Positions 24,347 to 33,540 are shown, counted from the stretch's first letter. The stretch is 38,152 nt of DNA from Bacteroides sp. CAG:530 (GCA_000434735.1 FR881244.1:128179-166330); one strand, 5' to 3'. The notes: generated from the letters alone by a model not told the origin. Made by a program: numbers and translations.

Positions 24347-25507
24347 TTATATAAGGAATCCCAAGAGGATACCGGCTGCTACAGCCGAACCGATAACACC
24401 GGCTACGTTAGGACCCATGGCGTGCATAAGCAGGTAGTTGCTTGGATCATATTCCAAACCTACCACTTGCGAGATACGTGCAGAGTCGGGCACAGCCGAT
24501 ACACCTGCGTTACCGATAAGCGGATTGATCTTATTGTCCTTCTTCAATACCAAGTTGAATATCTTCACGAAGAGTACTCCCGATGCGGTAGCTATTACGA
24601 ACGACAATGCACCGAGTGCGAAGATCTTGATAGAATCCATTGTAAGGAACTCAGAAGCCTGAGTAGAAGCACCTACTGTAAGACCAAGCAAAATAGTGAT
24701 AGTGTCAATCAGCGGACCACGGGCGGTTTCTGCCAAACGACGTGTAACACCACTTTCTTTAAGAAGGTTACCGAAGAACAGCATACCCAGCAATGGCAAA
24801 CCCGAAGGCACCAGGAAGCAAGTCAGCAACAAGCCGATGATAGGGAACATCACCTTTTCTGTGTGCGATACGGCGCGAGGCGCTTTCATGCGGATAAGGC
24901 GTTCTTTCTTTGTGGTAAGCAGACGCATGATAGGCGGCTGAATAACAGGTACCAACGCCATGTACGAATATGCCGATACAGCGATGGCTCCCATAAGGTT
25001 AGGCGCAAGCTTGGACGACAAGAAGATAGCCGTAGGACCATCAGCACCACCGATGATACCGATAGCACCTGCCTGCATAGGGTCGAATCCCATTTCGAGG
25101 GCTATCATATAAGCTCCGAAGATACCGAATTGAGCGGCAGCTCCGATAAGCATCAACTTAGGGTTAGAGATAAGTGCCGAGAAGTCGGTCATGGCACCGA
25201 TGCCCAAGAAGATGAGCGGCGGATACCAGCCCGATGTCACACCCTGGTAGAGGATGTTAAGTACCGAGCCTTCTTCATAAAGACCCACTTTAAGTCCCGC
25301 TTCCATATTGAACGGAATATTACCTATCAGTATACCAAATCCGATAGGGATAAGAAGCATCGGCTCGAATTCCTTGGCTACGGCTAAGTAGATAAAACCG
25401 ATACCCACCAACAGCATGATGATATGCTGTGGGGTAGCGTTATAAAAGCCGGTGTAGGTCCAGAAGTCGGCCAGGTTATTTTGTAGAAACGTAGTAAACT
25501 CTCCCAT
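24347..25507 (-). CDS. Sodium-pumping decarboxylase, beta subunit (OadB/MmdB family)
   Basis: 386 aa, inner membrane, about ten helices. It carries the family hallmarks: IGAMTDFSALISNPKLMLIG, GAIGIIGGADGPTAIFLSS, and NAGVSAVPDSARISQVVG near the C-terminus, which contain the Asp and Ser/Asn residues linked to sodium transport. It decarboxylates the carboxybiotin carried by the small biotin subunit and exports sodium. It is 1 bp downstream of the biotin carrier gene. With the carboxyltransferase and epimerase in the same operon the substrate is most likely methylmalonyl-CoA. Confidence 0.95.
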   Translation of the reverse strand: MGEFTTFLQNNLADFWTYTGFYNATPQHIIMLLVGIGFIYLAVAKEFEPMLLIPIGFGILIGNIPFNMEAGLKVGLYEEGSVLNILYQGVTSGWYPPLIFLGIGAMTDFSALISNPKLMLIGAAAQFGIFGAYMIALEMGFDPMQAGAIGIIGGADGPTAIFLSSKLAPNLMGAIAVSAYSYMALVPVIQPPIMRLLTTKKERLIRMKAPRAVSHTEKVMFPIIGLLLTCFLVPSGLPLLGMLFFGNLLKESGVTRRLAETARGPLIDTITILLGLTVGASTQASEFLTMDSIKIFALGALSFVIATASGVLFVKIFNLVLKKDNKINPLIGNAGVSAVPDSARISQVVGLEYDPSNYLLMHAMGPNVAGVIGSAVAAGILLGFLI

Positions 25508-25508
25508 A

Positions 25509-25940
25509 TCATTCGATTATTAATAAGTCTGTACCTTCCAGAATTGACTCTCCTTTGCTCACGTTGATAGCGGTAACTGTTCCGTCGCGATCGGACTTGA
25601 TATCGTTTTCCATCTTCATGGCTTCCAGTATCATCAGAGTCTGTCCGCGCTTCACGGTGTCACCCTTGTTCACTTTGATGTCTAGAATTACACCTGGCAG
25701 CGGCGATTTGATACCACCTTGTCCAGCAGGTGCCGGACGGCTCATGGCAGGAGCTGCAGGAGCAGGAGCCGGTGCAGGCGCAGCAGCGCGAGCTATCGGT
25801 TTAATCTTAGGAGCCGCTTCTTTTTCCAGCTCTACAGTATAGGGTGTGCCGTTTACTTCTACGTGCACATTCTTTCCGTCTATATCGCCTACACTGACTT
25901 TATACAGGTTTCCGTTAATTTTATACTTATATTCTTTCAT
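25509..25940 (-). CDS. Biotin carrier subunit of the sodium-pumping decarboxylase
   Basis: 143 aa. An N-terminal beta-rich segment (YKYKINGNLYKVSVGDIDG) and an Ala/Pro-rich flexible linker (about 50-70) lead to a C-terminal biotinyl domain (about 75-143). The biotinylation motif is EAMKMEND, with the target Lys between the two Met residues. It shuttles the carboxyl group from the carboxyltransferase to the beta subunit. The linker length suits a swinging arm. It lies between the gamma- and beta-subunit genes. Confidence 0.95.
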   Translation of the reverse strand: MKEYKYKINGNLYKVSVGDIDGKNVHVEVNGTPYTVELEKEAAPKIKPIARAAAPAPAPAPAAPAMSRPAPAGQGGIKSPLPGVILDIKVNKGDTVKRGQTLMILEAMKMENDIKSDRDGTVTAINVSKGESILEGTDLLIIE

Positions 25941-25970
25941 GAGATTTCGTAATATTAGTTTTGATTAATG

Positions 25971-26900
25971 TTATTTCTTATGAGGCATTTCGCGCAGAGT
26001 ATAAATCTTCGAGCTCCACGGAGAGTAGGTCTTCTTCACACGGTTGATGGTAAGAACCGTATCTTCCATGTCGTGATCCGCTCCGGTAGCTTCGTGCAGC
26101 GCCATACTGATGGCCGCTATTACCTCGCCCGATGCTTCGCCCAGTCCTTGTTCCTTAGCTTCCTTCAGGTCGGTTACGTTCTTCGCCTTCATAGCGTTGC
26201 GCTTGCGCAGAGCGATAGCTCCCTTACCTGTAAGCTTAAAGCAGAGGAACAGCAAGATAAGACCTATGAACACTACCGTCATGGCCGAGATAGCCATACC
26301 TACACCTATAGGGTCGTGTTCGGTAAACTTCTCCTGCTTAGGATTACTGTCTATGGTCTTGTTGTTTGTGCTAGGAGTAACATACTTCTCTTCGCTGTCG
26401 TTCTTCACTTCCCATTCTGCCGATGCGTCGCTTACGCGTGCGTACGACTGATTTGCTTTCAGAACGCCTGCTGGTACAGTTACCTGGTCGAGTAACTTAC
26501 GTCCAGAGTCGTACAGACCAATCCAGTTGGCGTTAGTCTTGCTCAGAATAAAGTTAGTGTGGAATGTACCGTGACGAGGCAACCCGTCAGCCCAGAACAG
26601 CGCATGCTGGCGTGGCTTGATGGCTGTCAGTACGTCACCTTTCGGAATGAAATAAGTAGCTGTATCGCCTGGTTCGCTGCTCACTCGTAGCAAGCATCCT
26701 GCCAGGTCGGCACTGCTATACGCCTTATTGAATATTTCTATCCATCCGCTATGAATGCCATAGTCGTCCTGGAAATTACTTTCGTTATCTACCAGTACCT
26801 CATTGATTAACAACTTGGTGTTGACTTTGCTTTCGCTACAAGAGTTCAGCCCCAGCAGCAAAGGCAGTGACAGAAATATTCCTATTATTTTTTTGTTCAT
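25971..26900 (-). CDS. OadG-family gamma subunit fused to an exported lamin-tail-like domain
   Basis: 309 aa, far longer than the 80-100 aa usual for OadG. Residues 1-21 are a lipoprotein-type signal (IIGIFLSLPLLLGLNSC). Residues about 30-140 resemble a lamin-tail (LTD) domain (LLINEVLVDNESNFQDDYG, GWIEIFNKAYSSADLAGCLL). A single helix at about 202-222 (MAISAMTVVFIGLILLFLCF) is the OadG membrane anchor, followed by a charged cytoplasmic tail. In oxaloacetate decarboxylases gamma assembles the complex. Here an extracytoplasmic domain has been added, so the complex reaches into the periplasm. It is flanked by 30-bp gaps within the operon. Confidence 0.85.
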   Translation of the reverse strand: MNKKIIGIFLSLPLLLGLNSCSESKVNTKLLINEVLVDNESNFQDDYGIHSGWIEIFNKAYSSADLAGCLLRVSSEPGDTATYFIPKGDVLTAIKPRQHALFWADGLPRHGTFHTNFILSKTNANWIGLYDSGRKLLDQVTVPAGVLKANQSYARVSDASAEWEVKNDSEEKYVTPSTNNKTIDSNPKQEKFTEHDPIGVGMAISAMTVVFIGLILLFLCFKLTGKGAIALRKRNAMKAKNVTDLKEAKEQGLGEASGEVIAAISMALHEATGADHDMEDTVLTINRVKKTYSPWSSKIYTLREMPHKK

Positions 26901-26930
26901 GATTTCAGATTCTGTTTTTTAGGAATGAGA

Positions 26931-28484
26931 TTACAAAGGAATATTGCCATGCTTCTTGGCGGGGTTGGTCAGCTTCTTGGTTTGCAGCTGCTGCAATGCA
27001 CGTATTACGCGGAAGCGAGTGTTACGCGGCTCTATCACATCGTCTATATAACCATACTTAGCTGCGTTATACGGATTGGCGAAGAGCTTGGTGTATTCTG
27101 CTTCTTTCTCTGCCATGAACGCTTTCGGGTCTTCTGCTTCTTTAGCTTCTTTAGCGTAGAGCACTTCTACCGCTCCTGCACCACCCATTACGGCGATTTC
27201 GGCTGTAGGCCATGCGTAGTTCATATCGCCACGCAGCTGCTTACAGCTCATCACGATGTGCGATCCACCGTAAGATTTACGCAGTGTAACGGTTACCTTA
27301 GGAACAGTAGCTTCGCCGTAAGCGTACAGCAACTTGGCTCCGTGTAAGATTACAGCATTATATTCTTGTCCTGTACCAGGCAAGAATCCCGGAACGTCTA
27401 CCAATGATACGATAGGAATATTGAAAGCGTCGCAGAAACGAACGAAACGAGCACCCTTACGAGAAGCGTTGCAGTCGAGCACACCTGCCAAGAATTTAGG
27501 CTGATTTGCTACGATACCTACCGACTGTCCGTTGAATCTTGCGAAACCGATAATGATATTCTTAGCGAATTCGCTCTGCACTTCGAGGAACTCACCGTTA
27601 TCTACTATAGCTGCAATTACCTCATACATATCGTATGGCTTGTTGGGGCTATCAGGAATAATTTCGTTAAGCGAATCTTCCAGTCTGTCTATAGGGTCAT
27701 TGCATTCTACGTAAGGCGGCTCTTCCAAGTTATTCTGCGGCATATAGCTAAGCAACTTTCGTATAAGTCCCAAACCTTCTTCTTCTGTAGAAGCAGTGAA
27801 ATGAGTAACCCCCGAACGAGTAGAATGAACGCTGGCACCACCCAAGTTTTCCTGAGTAACGTCTTCGCCAGTTACGGTCTTCACCACCTTAGGTCCGGTA
27901 AGGAACATATAAGAAGTACCTTCCATCATAAGAGTAAAGTCGGTAAGAGCCGGAGAATAAACCGCACCACCCGCACACGGACCGAAGATACCCGAAATCT
28001 GCGGAATAACACCCGAAGCGAGGATGTTACGTTGGAAAATCTCAGCATAACCCGCCAACGCGTTGATACCTTCCTGAATACGTGCGCCACCCGAGTCATT
28101 GATACCGATACAAGGAGCACCCATCTTCATGGCCATATCCATCACCTTACAAATCTTGAGCGACATGGTTTCAGAAAGCGAACCTGCCGATACGGTAAAA
28201 TCCTGTGCAAACACATATACCAATCTGCCTTCAATAGTTCCGTAACCTGTTACCACACCGTCGCCCGGATAATGCTTCTTATCCATGCCGAAGTTGGTAC
28301 AACGATGCTGAACGAACATATCCAGTTCTTCAAAGCTACCATCGTCAAGCAGCATTGCAATGCGTTCGCGAGCCGTATATTTGCCTTTGGCGTGTTGTTT
28401 TTCTATCGCTTTTTCTCCGCCGCCCATTCTTGCTTTGGCGCGAAGTTCTATTAATTCCTTTATTTTAGCGAGTTGGTTGCTCAT
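26931..28484 (-). CDS. mmdA: Methylmalonyl-CoA decarboxylase carboxyltransferase subunit (acyl-CoA carboxylase beta-like)
   Basis: 517 aa. Two crotonase-like carboxyltransferase halves are visible: N-terminal with GDGVVTGYGTIEGRLVYVFA and GINDSGGARIQEG, and C-terminal with FARFNGQSVGIVANQP and SLVDVPGFLPGTGQE, ending in the usual NPAKKHGNIPL. It moves the carboxyl group of methylmalonyl-CoA onto biotin, yielding propionyl-CoA. The same fold occurs in propionyl-CoA carboxylase beta; the assignment to the decarboxylase rests on the beta and gamma pump genes in this operon and on the epimerase next door. Confidence 0.93.
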   Translation of the reverse strand: MSNQLAKIKELIELRAKARMGGGEKAIEKQHAKGKYTARERIAMLLDDGSFEELDMFVQHRCTNFGMDKKHYPGDGVVTGYGTIEGRLVYVFAQDFTVSAGSLSETMSLKICKVMDMAMKMGAPCIGINDSGGARIQEGINALAGYAEIFQRNILASGVIPQISGIFGPCAGGAVYSPALTDFTLMMEGTSYMFLTGPKVVKTVTGEDVTQENLGGASVHSTRSGVTHFTASTEEEGLGLIRKLLSYMPQNNLEEPPYVECNDPIDRLEDSLNEIIPDSPNKPYDMYEVIAAIVDNGEFLEVQSEFAKNIIIGFARFNGQSVGIVANQPKFLAGVLDCNASRKGARFVRFCDAFNIPIVSLVDVPGFLPGTGQEYNAVILHGAKLLYAYGEATVPKVTVTLRKSYGGSHIVMSCKQLRGDMNYAWPTAEIAVMGGAGAVEVLYAKEAKEAEDPKAFMAEKEAEYTKLFANPYNAAKYGYIDDVIEPRNTRFRVIRALQQLQTKKLTNPAKKHGNIPL

Positions 28485-28508
28485 AGTTTCTTGTTTTATA
28501 TTTTTGAG

Positions 28509-28919
28509 TTATTCAGGTTTTTCACATAATTCGGTCAGTACGCCCATAGTTGACTTTGGGTGCAGAAAAGCGATGTGCAGACCTTCGGCACCGTTTCGCG
28601 GAGCCTTATCTATAAGGCGTATGCCCTTTTCTTCACCTTCGGCCAATGCGTTAGCCACACCGTCTTCTACGGCGAAAGCCACATGATGCACGCCCATGCC
28701 TCTGTTTTCTATGAATTTAGCTATTGTACTTTCCGGACTGGTAGGTTCAAGAAGCTCTATTTTAGTTTCTCCGCATTTCAAGAAAGCGGTGCGAACCTTC
28801 TGATCTTCTACAGTTTCTATGTTATAGCATTTCAATCCTAGGATATTCTCATAATAAGGAAGGGCTTCTTCGATACTCTTTACCGCAATACCCAAATGTT
28901 CGATGTGAGAAATTTTCAT
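28509..28919 (-). CDS. mce: Methylmalonyl-CoA epimerase
   Basis: 136 aa, a full VOC-fold epimerase. It starts MKISHIEHLGIAVKSIEEAL, where the His of EHLG is a metal ligand, and continues with GLKCYNIETVEDQKV, GVHHVAFAVEDG with the second metal His, and a C-terminal VLTEL with the conserved Glu. It interconverts R- and S-methylmalonyl-CoA between the mutase and the decarboxylase. First gene of the five-gene operon, 24 bp before mmdA. No mutase gene is in the window. Upstream, TTTCTTTG at 28981-28974 is a possible but imperfect -7 box. Confidence 0.93.
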   Translation of the reverse strand: MKISHIEHLGIAVKSIEEALPYYENILGLKCYNIETVEDQKVRTAFLKCGETKIELLEPTSPESTIAKFIENRGMGVHHVAFAVEDGVANALAEGEEKGIRLIDKAPRNGAEGLHIAFLHPKSTMGVLTELCEKPE

Positions 28920-29180
28920 AATTAATGTCGTTTTTAATGGTATTAAATTCTAAAGTTGACATAATCAACTGCACAAAGAAAATAAAAATGTGCTAATAAT
29001 GAAACTTTTCAATAGTTTTATTTCCTTAAAATAACGGTAGAATCGTGCTGTGAACGCATTTTCGGCTTACACTATGTGTGTAAATGAACACTGCAGATTT
29101 CAATTTAGGCGGAATGGTAATTCTGTTAAAGAATTGTAAAACCTATATACCGTAAGGTTACAAGTAAAACATTCATTTTT

Positions 29181-29188
29181 TACCTTTG
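29181..29188 (+). promoter_or_regulatory. -7 box of the efflux operon promoter
   Basis: TACCTTTG is an exact TAnnTTTG match. Transcription would begin near 29195, giving a leader of about 180 nt before the outer-membrane factor gene. No good -33 element is seen at 19-21 bp. Confidence 0.5.
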
Positions 29189-29211
29189 CGCTCAAATTCA
29201 GATACACAGAA

Positions 29212-29307
29212 ATGAAGATTCAGTATAACCATACCTATTCTTGGCTATTTACCATCCCCAATAAGATTCACGATTTCCATTCGTGGGGAGTGGCTTATCT
29301 TGTGTAG
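29212..29307 (+). CDS. Possible leader peptide, 31 aa
   Basis: ATG at 29212, 17 nt after the predicted transcription start, to TAG at 29305. It encodes MKIQYNHTYSWLFTIPNKIH and ends HDFHSWGVAYLV. It is rich in aromatic residues (2 Trp, 3 Tyr, 3 Phe) and His, and its second half can fold into a hairpin. It could be a translated leader that controls the efflux operon, or a chance frame; no homologue is recognised. Confidence 0.3.
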   Translation: MKIQYNHTYSWLFTIPNKIHDFHSWGVAYLV

Positions 29308-29373
29308 CCCTCGCTGTACACTGATTCTTTATCTTGATTCTATTTTAATTCAATAACCAATTTACTTATTTTT

Positions 29374-30684
29374 ATGAGCAAAAAAACTTGGCTCATGGCA
29401 CTGGCTATGCCCGTGCTGTGCAGTCAGTATTTGTGTGCCCAACCACGAGTTATGGGCATAGATGAGCTGTTTCGTCTGGCCGATGAAAACAGCCGTAGTA
29501 TTCAATCGTACCGCACCGGAGTCGATGCTGCGGCAGAGGCTCTTAAAGCTGCCAAGGCACAACGTCTTCCCGATATAAAAGGTACGGCATCGGTAAGCTA
29601 TCTGGGCGACGGACATATATGGGACCGTCATTATAAAAACGGAATGAAGGTAGATATGCCTCACTTCGGAAACAACTTCGCCCTTGAGGTACAACAGGTG
29701 CTCTATGCCGGAGGTGCCATCAGCAGCGGTATTGAGTTGGCCGAACTCGGTAAGCAGATGGCTCAGCTCGACAGCGAGAAAAACCGTCAGGAGATACGTT
29801 TCCTCTTGGTAGGATACTACCTCGACCTATATAAACTTAGTAACCAGATGCAGGTGTTGCAGAAGAACATTCAGCTTACCGACCGTGTGATAGGCGATAT
29901 GCGCTCTCGCCATAAGCAGGGCACGGTGCTGAAAAACGACATCACCCGATATGAGTTGCAGAAAGAGCAGCTTCAGCTACAGTACACACGGATAGAAGAC
30001 GCGTATAAAATCATGAACCATCAGCTGGTTACTACGCTTCATCTGCCTGCAGGGTCAGAGATTGTGCCCGATACCACCATGCTAAGTCAGCAAGTATTGC
30101 CATTGGCGGAGGCAGACTGGCAACAGTTGGCTCAGCAGAACCACATCGGGCTGAAGCAAGCCGAGACCTCCGTGCTGATGGGTAAGCAGAAACTCAAGCT
30201 GGAGCGTTCTGAACGCTTGCCAAAGATAGCGTTAGTGGCTGCCGATCATCTTGACGGACCTATCACGATAGAAGTGCCCGTGCTCGATAATAACTTCAAT
30301 TACTGGTACGTAGGTGTAGGTATTAGCTACAACTTCTCTTCGCTCTTTAAGAATAACCGTAAGATTAAGCAGAGCAAGCTGGAGCTGCGCAGAGCCGAAC
30401 AAGAGCATCTGCTGGCTCAAGAGCACGTGGAGAACGCTGTACAGGCTTCGTACACCAACTTCCTGACTTCGTTTACCGACCTTCGCACTCAGGAGAAGAG
30501 CGTGCAGTTGGCACTTCAGAACTATGGGGTAGTAGATAACCGCTACAAGAACGACTTGGCGCTGCTTACCGATATGCTCGATGCCAGCAACATCAAGTTG
30601 GGGGCCGAACTCGATTTGGTTAACGCACGTGTAAACGTGGTCTACAATTACCTGAAAATGAAATACATTACTCACACATTATAA
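29374..30684 (+). CDS. TolC-like outer-membrane efflux protein
   Basis: 436 aa. Signal peptide at residues about 1-22 (WLMALAMPVLCSQYLCA). Two OEP repeats form the long alpha-helical barrel: MGIDELFRLADENSRSIQSY near the N-terminus and a second helical repeat around residues 230-425, with Gln/Leu/Lys-rich coiled coils (RHKQGTVLKNDITRYELQKE). Functions as the outer-membrane exit duct, working with the adaptor and MFS pump encoded 18 bp and about 1 kb downstream. First gene of a three-gene efflux operon. Confidence 0.92.
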   Translation: MSKKTWLMALAMPVLCSQYLCAQPRVMGIDELFRLADENSRSIQSYRTGVDAAAEALKAAKAQRLPDIKGTASVSYLGDGHIWDRHYKNGMKVDMPHFGNNFALEVQQVLYAGGAISSGIELAELGKQMAQLDSEKNRQEIRFLLVGYYLDLYKLSNQMQVLQKNIQLTDRVIGDMRSRHKQGTVLKNDITRYELQKEQLQLQYTRIEDAYKIMNHQLVTTLHLPAGSEIVPDTTMLSQQVLPLAEADWQQLAQQNHIGLKQAETSVLMGKQKLKLERSERLPKIALVAADHLDGPITIEVPVLDNNFNYWYVGVGISYNFSSLFKNNRKIKQSKLELRRAEQEHLLAQEHVENAVQASYTNFLTSFTDLRTQEKSVQLALQNYGVVDNRYKNDLALLTDMLDASNIKLGAELDLVNARVNVVYNYLKMKYITHTL

Positions 30685-30702
30685 TATATAAAGACAATAA
30701 TT

Positions 30703-31737
30703 ATGGCAACTAGAAAAGTAAAAAAGCTCATTTATAATACCATCGTCATCTGCCTGCTGGCTGGTGCACTTATTTATGTCTGCTCTCGCTTCCTTCATTT
30801 GGGCAATGTAGAATATACCGATAATGCGCAGGTGCGTCAGCACATCACACCTGTAAACACACGTGTGCCGGGCTTCATCAAGAAAATCTATTTCGATGAA
30901 TACCAGTCGGTACATAAAGGCGATACCCTGCTCGTTATAGAAGATTCAGAGTTCAAGCTTCGTCTGGCTCAGGCAGAAGCCGACCTCGCTAACGCCTTGG
31001 CTGGTCAGAAGGCTACTAACGCAGGAATAGCTACCACTCAGAACAATCTTAACGTGAGCGATGCCGGTATAGAAGAGGCACGCGTGCAGATGGAAAACGC
31101 ACAGAAGGAACTGCACCGTTTTGAACAACTCTTGAAAGAAGATGCCGTAACACGTCAGCAGTTCGATAATGTACAGACCGCCTATAAGTCGGCAAAGGCC
31201 CGCTATGAGCAAGTTACCCGTGCCAAGCATTCTACCATGCTGGTTAAGAGCGAACAGACTCACCGCTTAGATCAGAACGATGCCGTAGTACGTCTGGCAG
31301 AAGCCGCTGTTGAGTTGGCTAAGCTGAACCTCTCATACACCGTAGTATTAGCTACTTGCGATGGAGTTACAGGCCGAAAAGACATACATGAAGGTCAGTT
31401 GGTACAGCCCGGACAAACCATGGTAGACATAGTAGACCAGAGCGACCTTTGGGTAACAGCCAACTACCGTGAAACCCAGCTGAAGCATATACAGGTAGGA
31501 GCCGCCGTAACCTTTACCGCCGATGCCGTATCGGGCGTTACATATAAAGGAATGGTAGAATCAGTATCCGACGCTACCGGAGCCGCATTCTCCATGATTT
31601 CGCAGGATAACGCCACTGGCAACTTCGTGAAAGTAGAACAGCGTGTGCCGGTAAGAATCCGTCTTGAAGGTAACAGTGCCGACGATGTGAAGAAACTCCG
31701 TGCCGGACTGAATGTAGAATGTAAAGTAAAGTATTGA
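30703..31737 (+). CDS. HlyD/EmrA-like membrane fusion protein
   Basis: 344 aa. N-terminal inner-membrane anchor at residues 11-28 (NTIVICLLAGALIYVCS). A biotinyl-lipoyl-like half (VPGFIKKIYFDEYQSVHKGD) and its partner half (GVTGRKDIHEGQLVQPGQTM) flank a coiled coil of about 110 residues, followed by a beta-barrel domain (WVTANYRETQLKHIQVG). It bridges the MFS pump and the TolC-like duct across the periplasm, as EmrA does in E. coli. It lies 18 bp after the duct gene and 1 bp before the transporter gene. Confidence 0.93.
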   Translation: MATRKVKKLIYNTIVICLLAGALIYVCSRFLHLGNVEYTDNAQVRQHITPVNTRVPGFIKKIYFDEYQSVHKGDTLLVIEDSEFKLRLAQAEADLANALAGQKATNAGIATTQNNLNVSDAGIEEARVQMENAQKELHRFEQLLKEDAVTRQQFDNVQTAYKSAKARYEQVTRAKHSTMLVKSEQTHRLDQNDAVVRLAEAAVELAKLNLSYTVVLATCDGVTGRKDIHEGQLVQPGQTMVDIVDQSDLWVTANYRETQLKHIQVGAAVTFTADAVSGVTYKGMVESVSDATGAAFSMISQDNATGNFVKVEQRVPVRIRLEGNSADDVKKLRAGLNVECKVKY

Positions 31738-31738
31738 T

Positions 31739-33334
31739 ATGGGAGCACCGGTACTGAACGGGCCGTTTACTATGCCCATGTTCCGAGACTTTGTGCCACG
31801 TAGGCTACAGCCCTGGATTTACGTCTTCATGGCAGTAACGTTTCAGCTGTCGGGAGGGCTTTACCTCGGCTCTCTCAATCAGATGATAGGCAGCACGTCG
31901 CTTATGCGCGAAGACTTGCAGATGTGTCTTTACGCCAATCTTAGCGGCATGGCCATCTATTTTCCGCTGCTGTTCCGCATGAAGTTCTGCTTCACCAACA
32001 AAACCTTGCTCATTACGGCATCCGCCGGAGTGTTGGTGTGCAACTTGCTTGCTCCGTACATCACCTTCCTGCCTCTGCTGTGGGCGGTGTGCTTCATAGA
32101 AGGTATGTGTAAGATTCAGGGCACCTTCGAGTGCATGTCTAACATTCAGCTCTGGATGACTCCTAAGCGAGACTTCACTGTGTTCTTTCCGCTGCTGCAC
32201 ATCGTTATATTGGGCAGTATGCAGTTGTCCGATTTGGCAGCTACCCACCTTATGTATTACTACCACTGGAGCTATATGCACTTCTTTATAGGTGCGCTTA
32301 TACTGATAGATTTGCTGATAATGTACTGCTGCACCCGTCATTTCCGTATGATAAAGAAACTTCCGCTGTTCGGCATCGACTGGCTGGGAGGCTTGCTTTG
32401 GGCGTTGCTGCTCATGGAGATAGCTTTCTTCTTCAATTACGGTGATTGGTACGATTGGTTCAACAGTCCCGTAATGTGCAGCATGGCGGTAGCCATCATC
32501 GTTACGCTGATTATCTGCCTGGGGCGTATGTTCTCCATCCGTCACCCGTTTTACGAGCCTAAGATGTGGACCTACAAGAATCTTCTGCCCATACTGATAC
32601 TGATTACTCTTACTGAAGCCATACTCGCCACCGAGCATGTACTTGAGGAAGTATTTTACTCAGAGGTGATGCGTTACGAAGAAATGGTGAGCGTAAGTCT
32701 CGACTGGCTTATGCTGATTGGTGTAGTGTCGGGCTGTCTGTTCGCTTATTGGTGGATGCACATAAAGCGTTTCAACTATCTGCGCTTGCTCATCGTGGGC
32801 ATCTGCGGACTGGTGGCTTACTTGGCAGGGTATTATTTTACCATTTCTACCGATATTCATATTTCACAGCTTTACCTGCCTACCGTATGCCGTGGTTTTG
32901 CCTATGCCGTGCTTAGCGCCACGTTCATGACTTGCTTGGAGGAGATTATGACATTTCAGCATTTCTTTCAGGCGCTTAGCGTGTTCAATATGCTCCACAT
33001 GGTGATGGGCGGCGTAATGGGCGCAGCTCTTTATACTCAGGGCCTGAAGTATTACGTAGCCGATAATATGGCTCGATACGGTTCTGCCATAGATAGGGTA
33101 GCGTTCAGTAGGGCACCGTTCAATTTTGGTCATTATATGGAGGGTTTCATTTCGCAGATGCTTGAGGTCAGCATAAAGCAGGTCTACGGTTGGACACTAT
33201 ACGCCTGTGTTTTGTTGCTCTTGCTTTTCTTGCTATATGATGCCCCCGTTCGTCGCGACTTGAAGGCTATGCCCAGTTGGAGAGGACTTCGTAAAGAAGC
33301 CGCCGAAGAGTTTTCTCGCCGCTCTAAGAAATGA
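31739..33334 (+). CDS. MFS transporter, DHA2/EmrB-like
   Basis: 531 aa with about 14 hydrophobic segments, the DHA2 topology. The N-terminus is cytoplasmic (PMFRDFVPRRLQPWIYVF) and the last helix (LYACVLLLLLFLLY) is followed by a basic tail. The MFS motif A region between helices 2 and 3 is poorly conserved, as in many Bacteroidales members. Expected substrates are lipophilic drugs or bile-type compounds exported by proton antiport, but specificity cannot be read from sequence. Last gene of the efflux operon; a repeat-rich gap follows without an obvious terminator. Confidence 0.9.
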   Translation: MGAPVLNGPFTMPMFRDFVPRRLQPWIYVFMAVTFQLSGGLYLGSLNQMIGSTSLMREDLQMCLYANLSGMAIYFPLLFRMKFCFTNKTLLITASAGVLVCNLLAPYITFLPLLWAVCFIEGMCKIQGTFECMSNIQLWMTPKRDFTVFFPLLHIVILGSMQLSDLAATHLMYYYHWSYMHFFIGALILIDLLIMYCCTRHFRMIKKLPLFGIDWLGGLLWALLLMEIAFFFNYGDWYDWFNSPVMCSMAVAIIVTLIICLGRMFSIRHPFYEPKMWTYKNLLPILILITLTEAILATEHVLEEVFYSEVMRYEEMVSVSLDWLMLIGVVSGCLFAYWWMHIKRFNYLRLLIVGICGLVAYLAGYYFTISTDIHISQLYLPTVCRGFAYAVLSATFMTCLEEIMTFQHFFQALSVFNMLHMVMGGVMGAALYTQGLKYYVADNMARYGSAIDRVAFSRAPFNFGHYMEGFISQMLEVSIKQVYGWTLYACVLLLLLFLLYDAPVRRDLKAMPSWRGLRKEAAEEFSRRSKK

Positions 33335-33446
33335 TGTTTCGTTATGGATTTGCCATACTGAACATTTCGGTATTGTTACATTATGAATTAACTAATGGTG
33401 AAGGGGTTTTATTACTGATAAATTTGTAGATAACTGGCGGATATGT

Positions 33447-33540
33447 TTCATAAATCAGCTAATGGCGAATGTATATCATAACTTATGTCATCAATAAACA
33501 GTAATTGTGTATCATAATTAATTATCATCTAAAAAATAGC
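33447..33540 (+). repeat. Diverged ~36-bp tandem units, locus B
   Basis: Related units are recognised by TTCATA (33447), ATCATA (33475) and ATCATA (33511). The stretch from 33460 to 33550 aligns with 11520-11605 at locus A over shared words such as TTATGTCATCAATAAA and ATAGCGGGCTGAAA. The first unit is shorter and degenerate. Confidence 0.7.

Larger units (their letters stand above)
28920..29373. other. Divergent intergenic region between mce and the efflux operon
   Basis: 454 bp without a long gene. It contains an exact -7 box (TACCTTTG, 29181-29188) facing the efflux genes, a 31-codon leader frame (29212-29307), and within it a hairpin CACGA/TCGTG (29259-29263/29271-29275 approximately). 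No operator-like palindrome or regulator gene is evident between the divergent operons. Confidence 0.5.

Noticed and set aside
24422..25387. 321-aa plus-strand frame opposite the decarboxylase beta subunit
   Set aside because: It is a complement-strand shadow; the minus-strand frame has unmistakable OadB motifs and the plus frame has no family features and is rich in Arg/His/Gln.
27801..28454. 217-aa plus-strand frame opposite mmdA
   Set aside because: Antisense shadow of a well conserved carboxyltransferase, with no recognisable domain.
31805..32638. 277-aa minus-strand frame opposite the MFS transporter
   Set aside because: Composition is His/Gln-rich as expected for the antisense of a membrane protein, and the plus frame encodes an intact 14-helix transporter.
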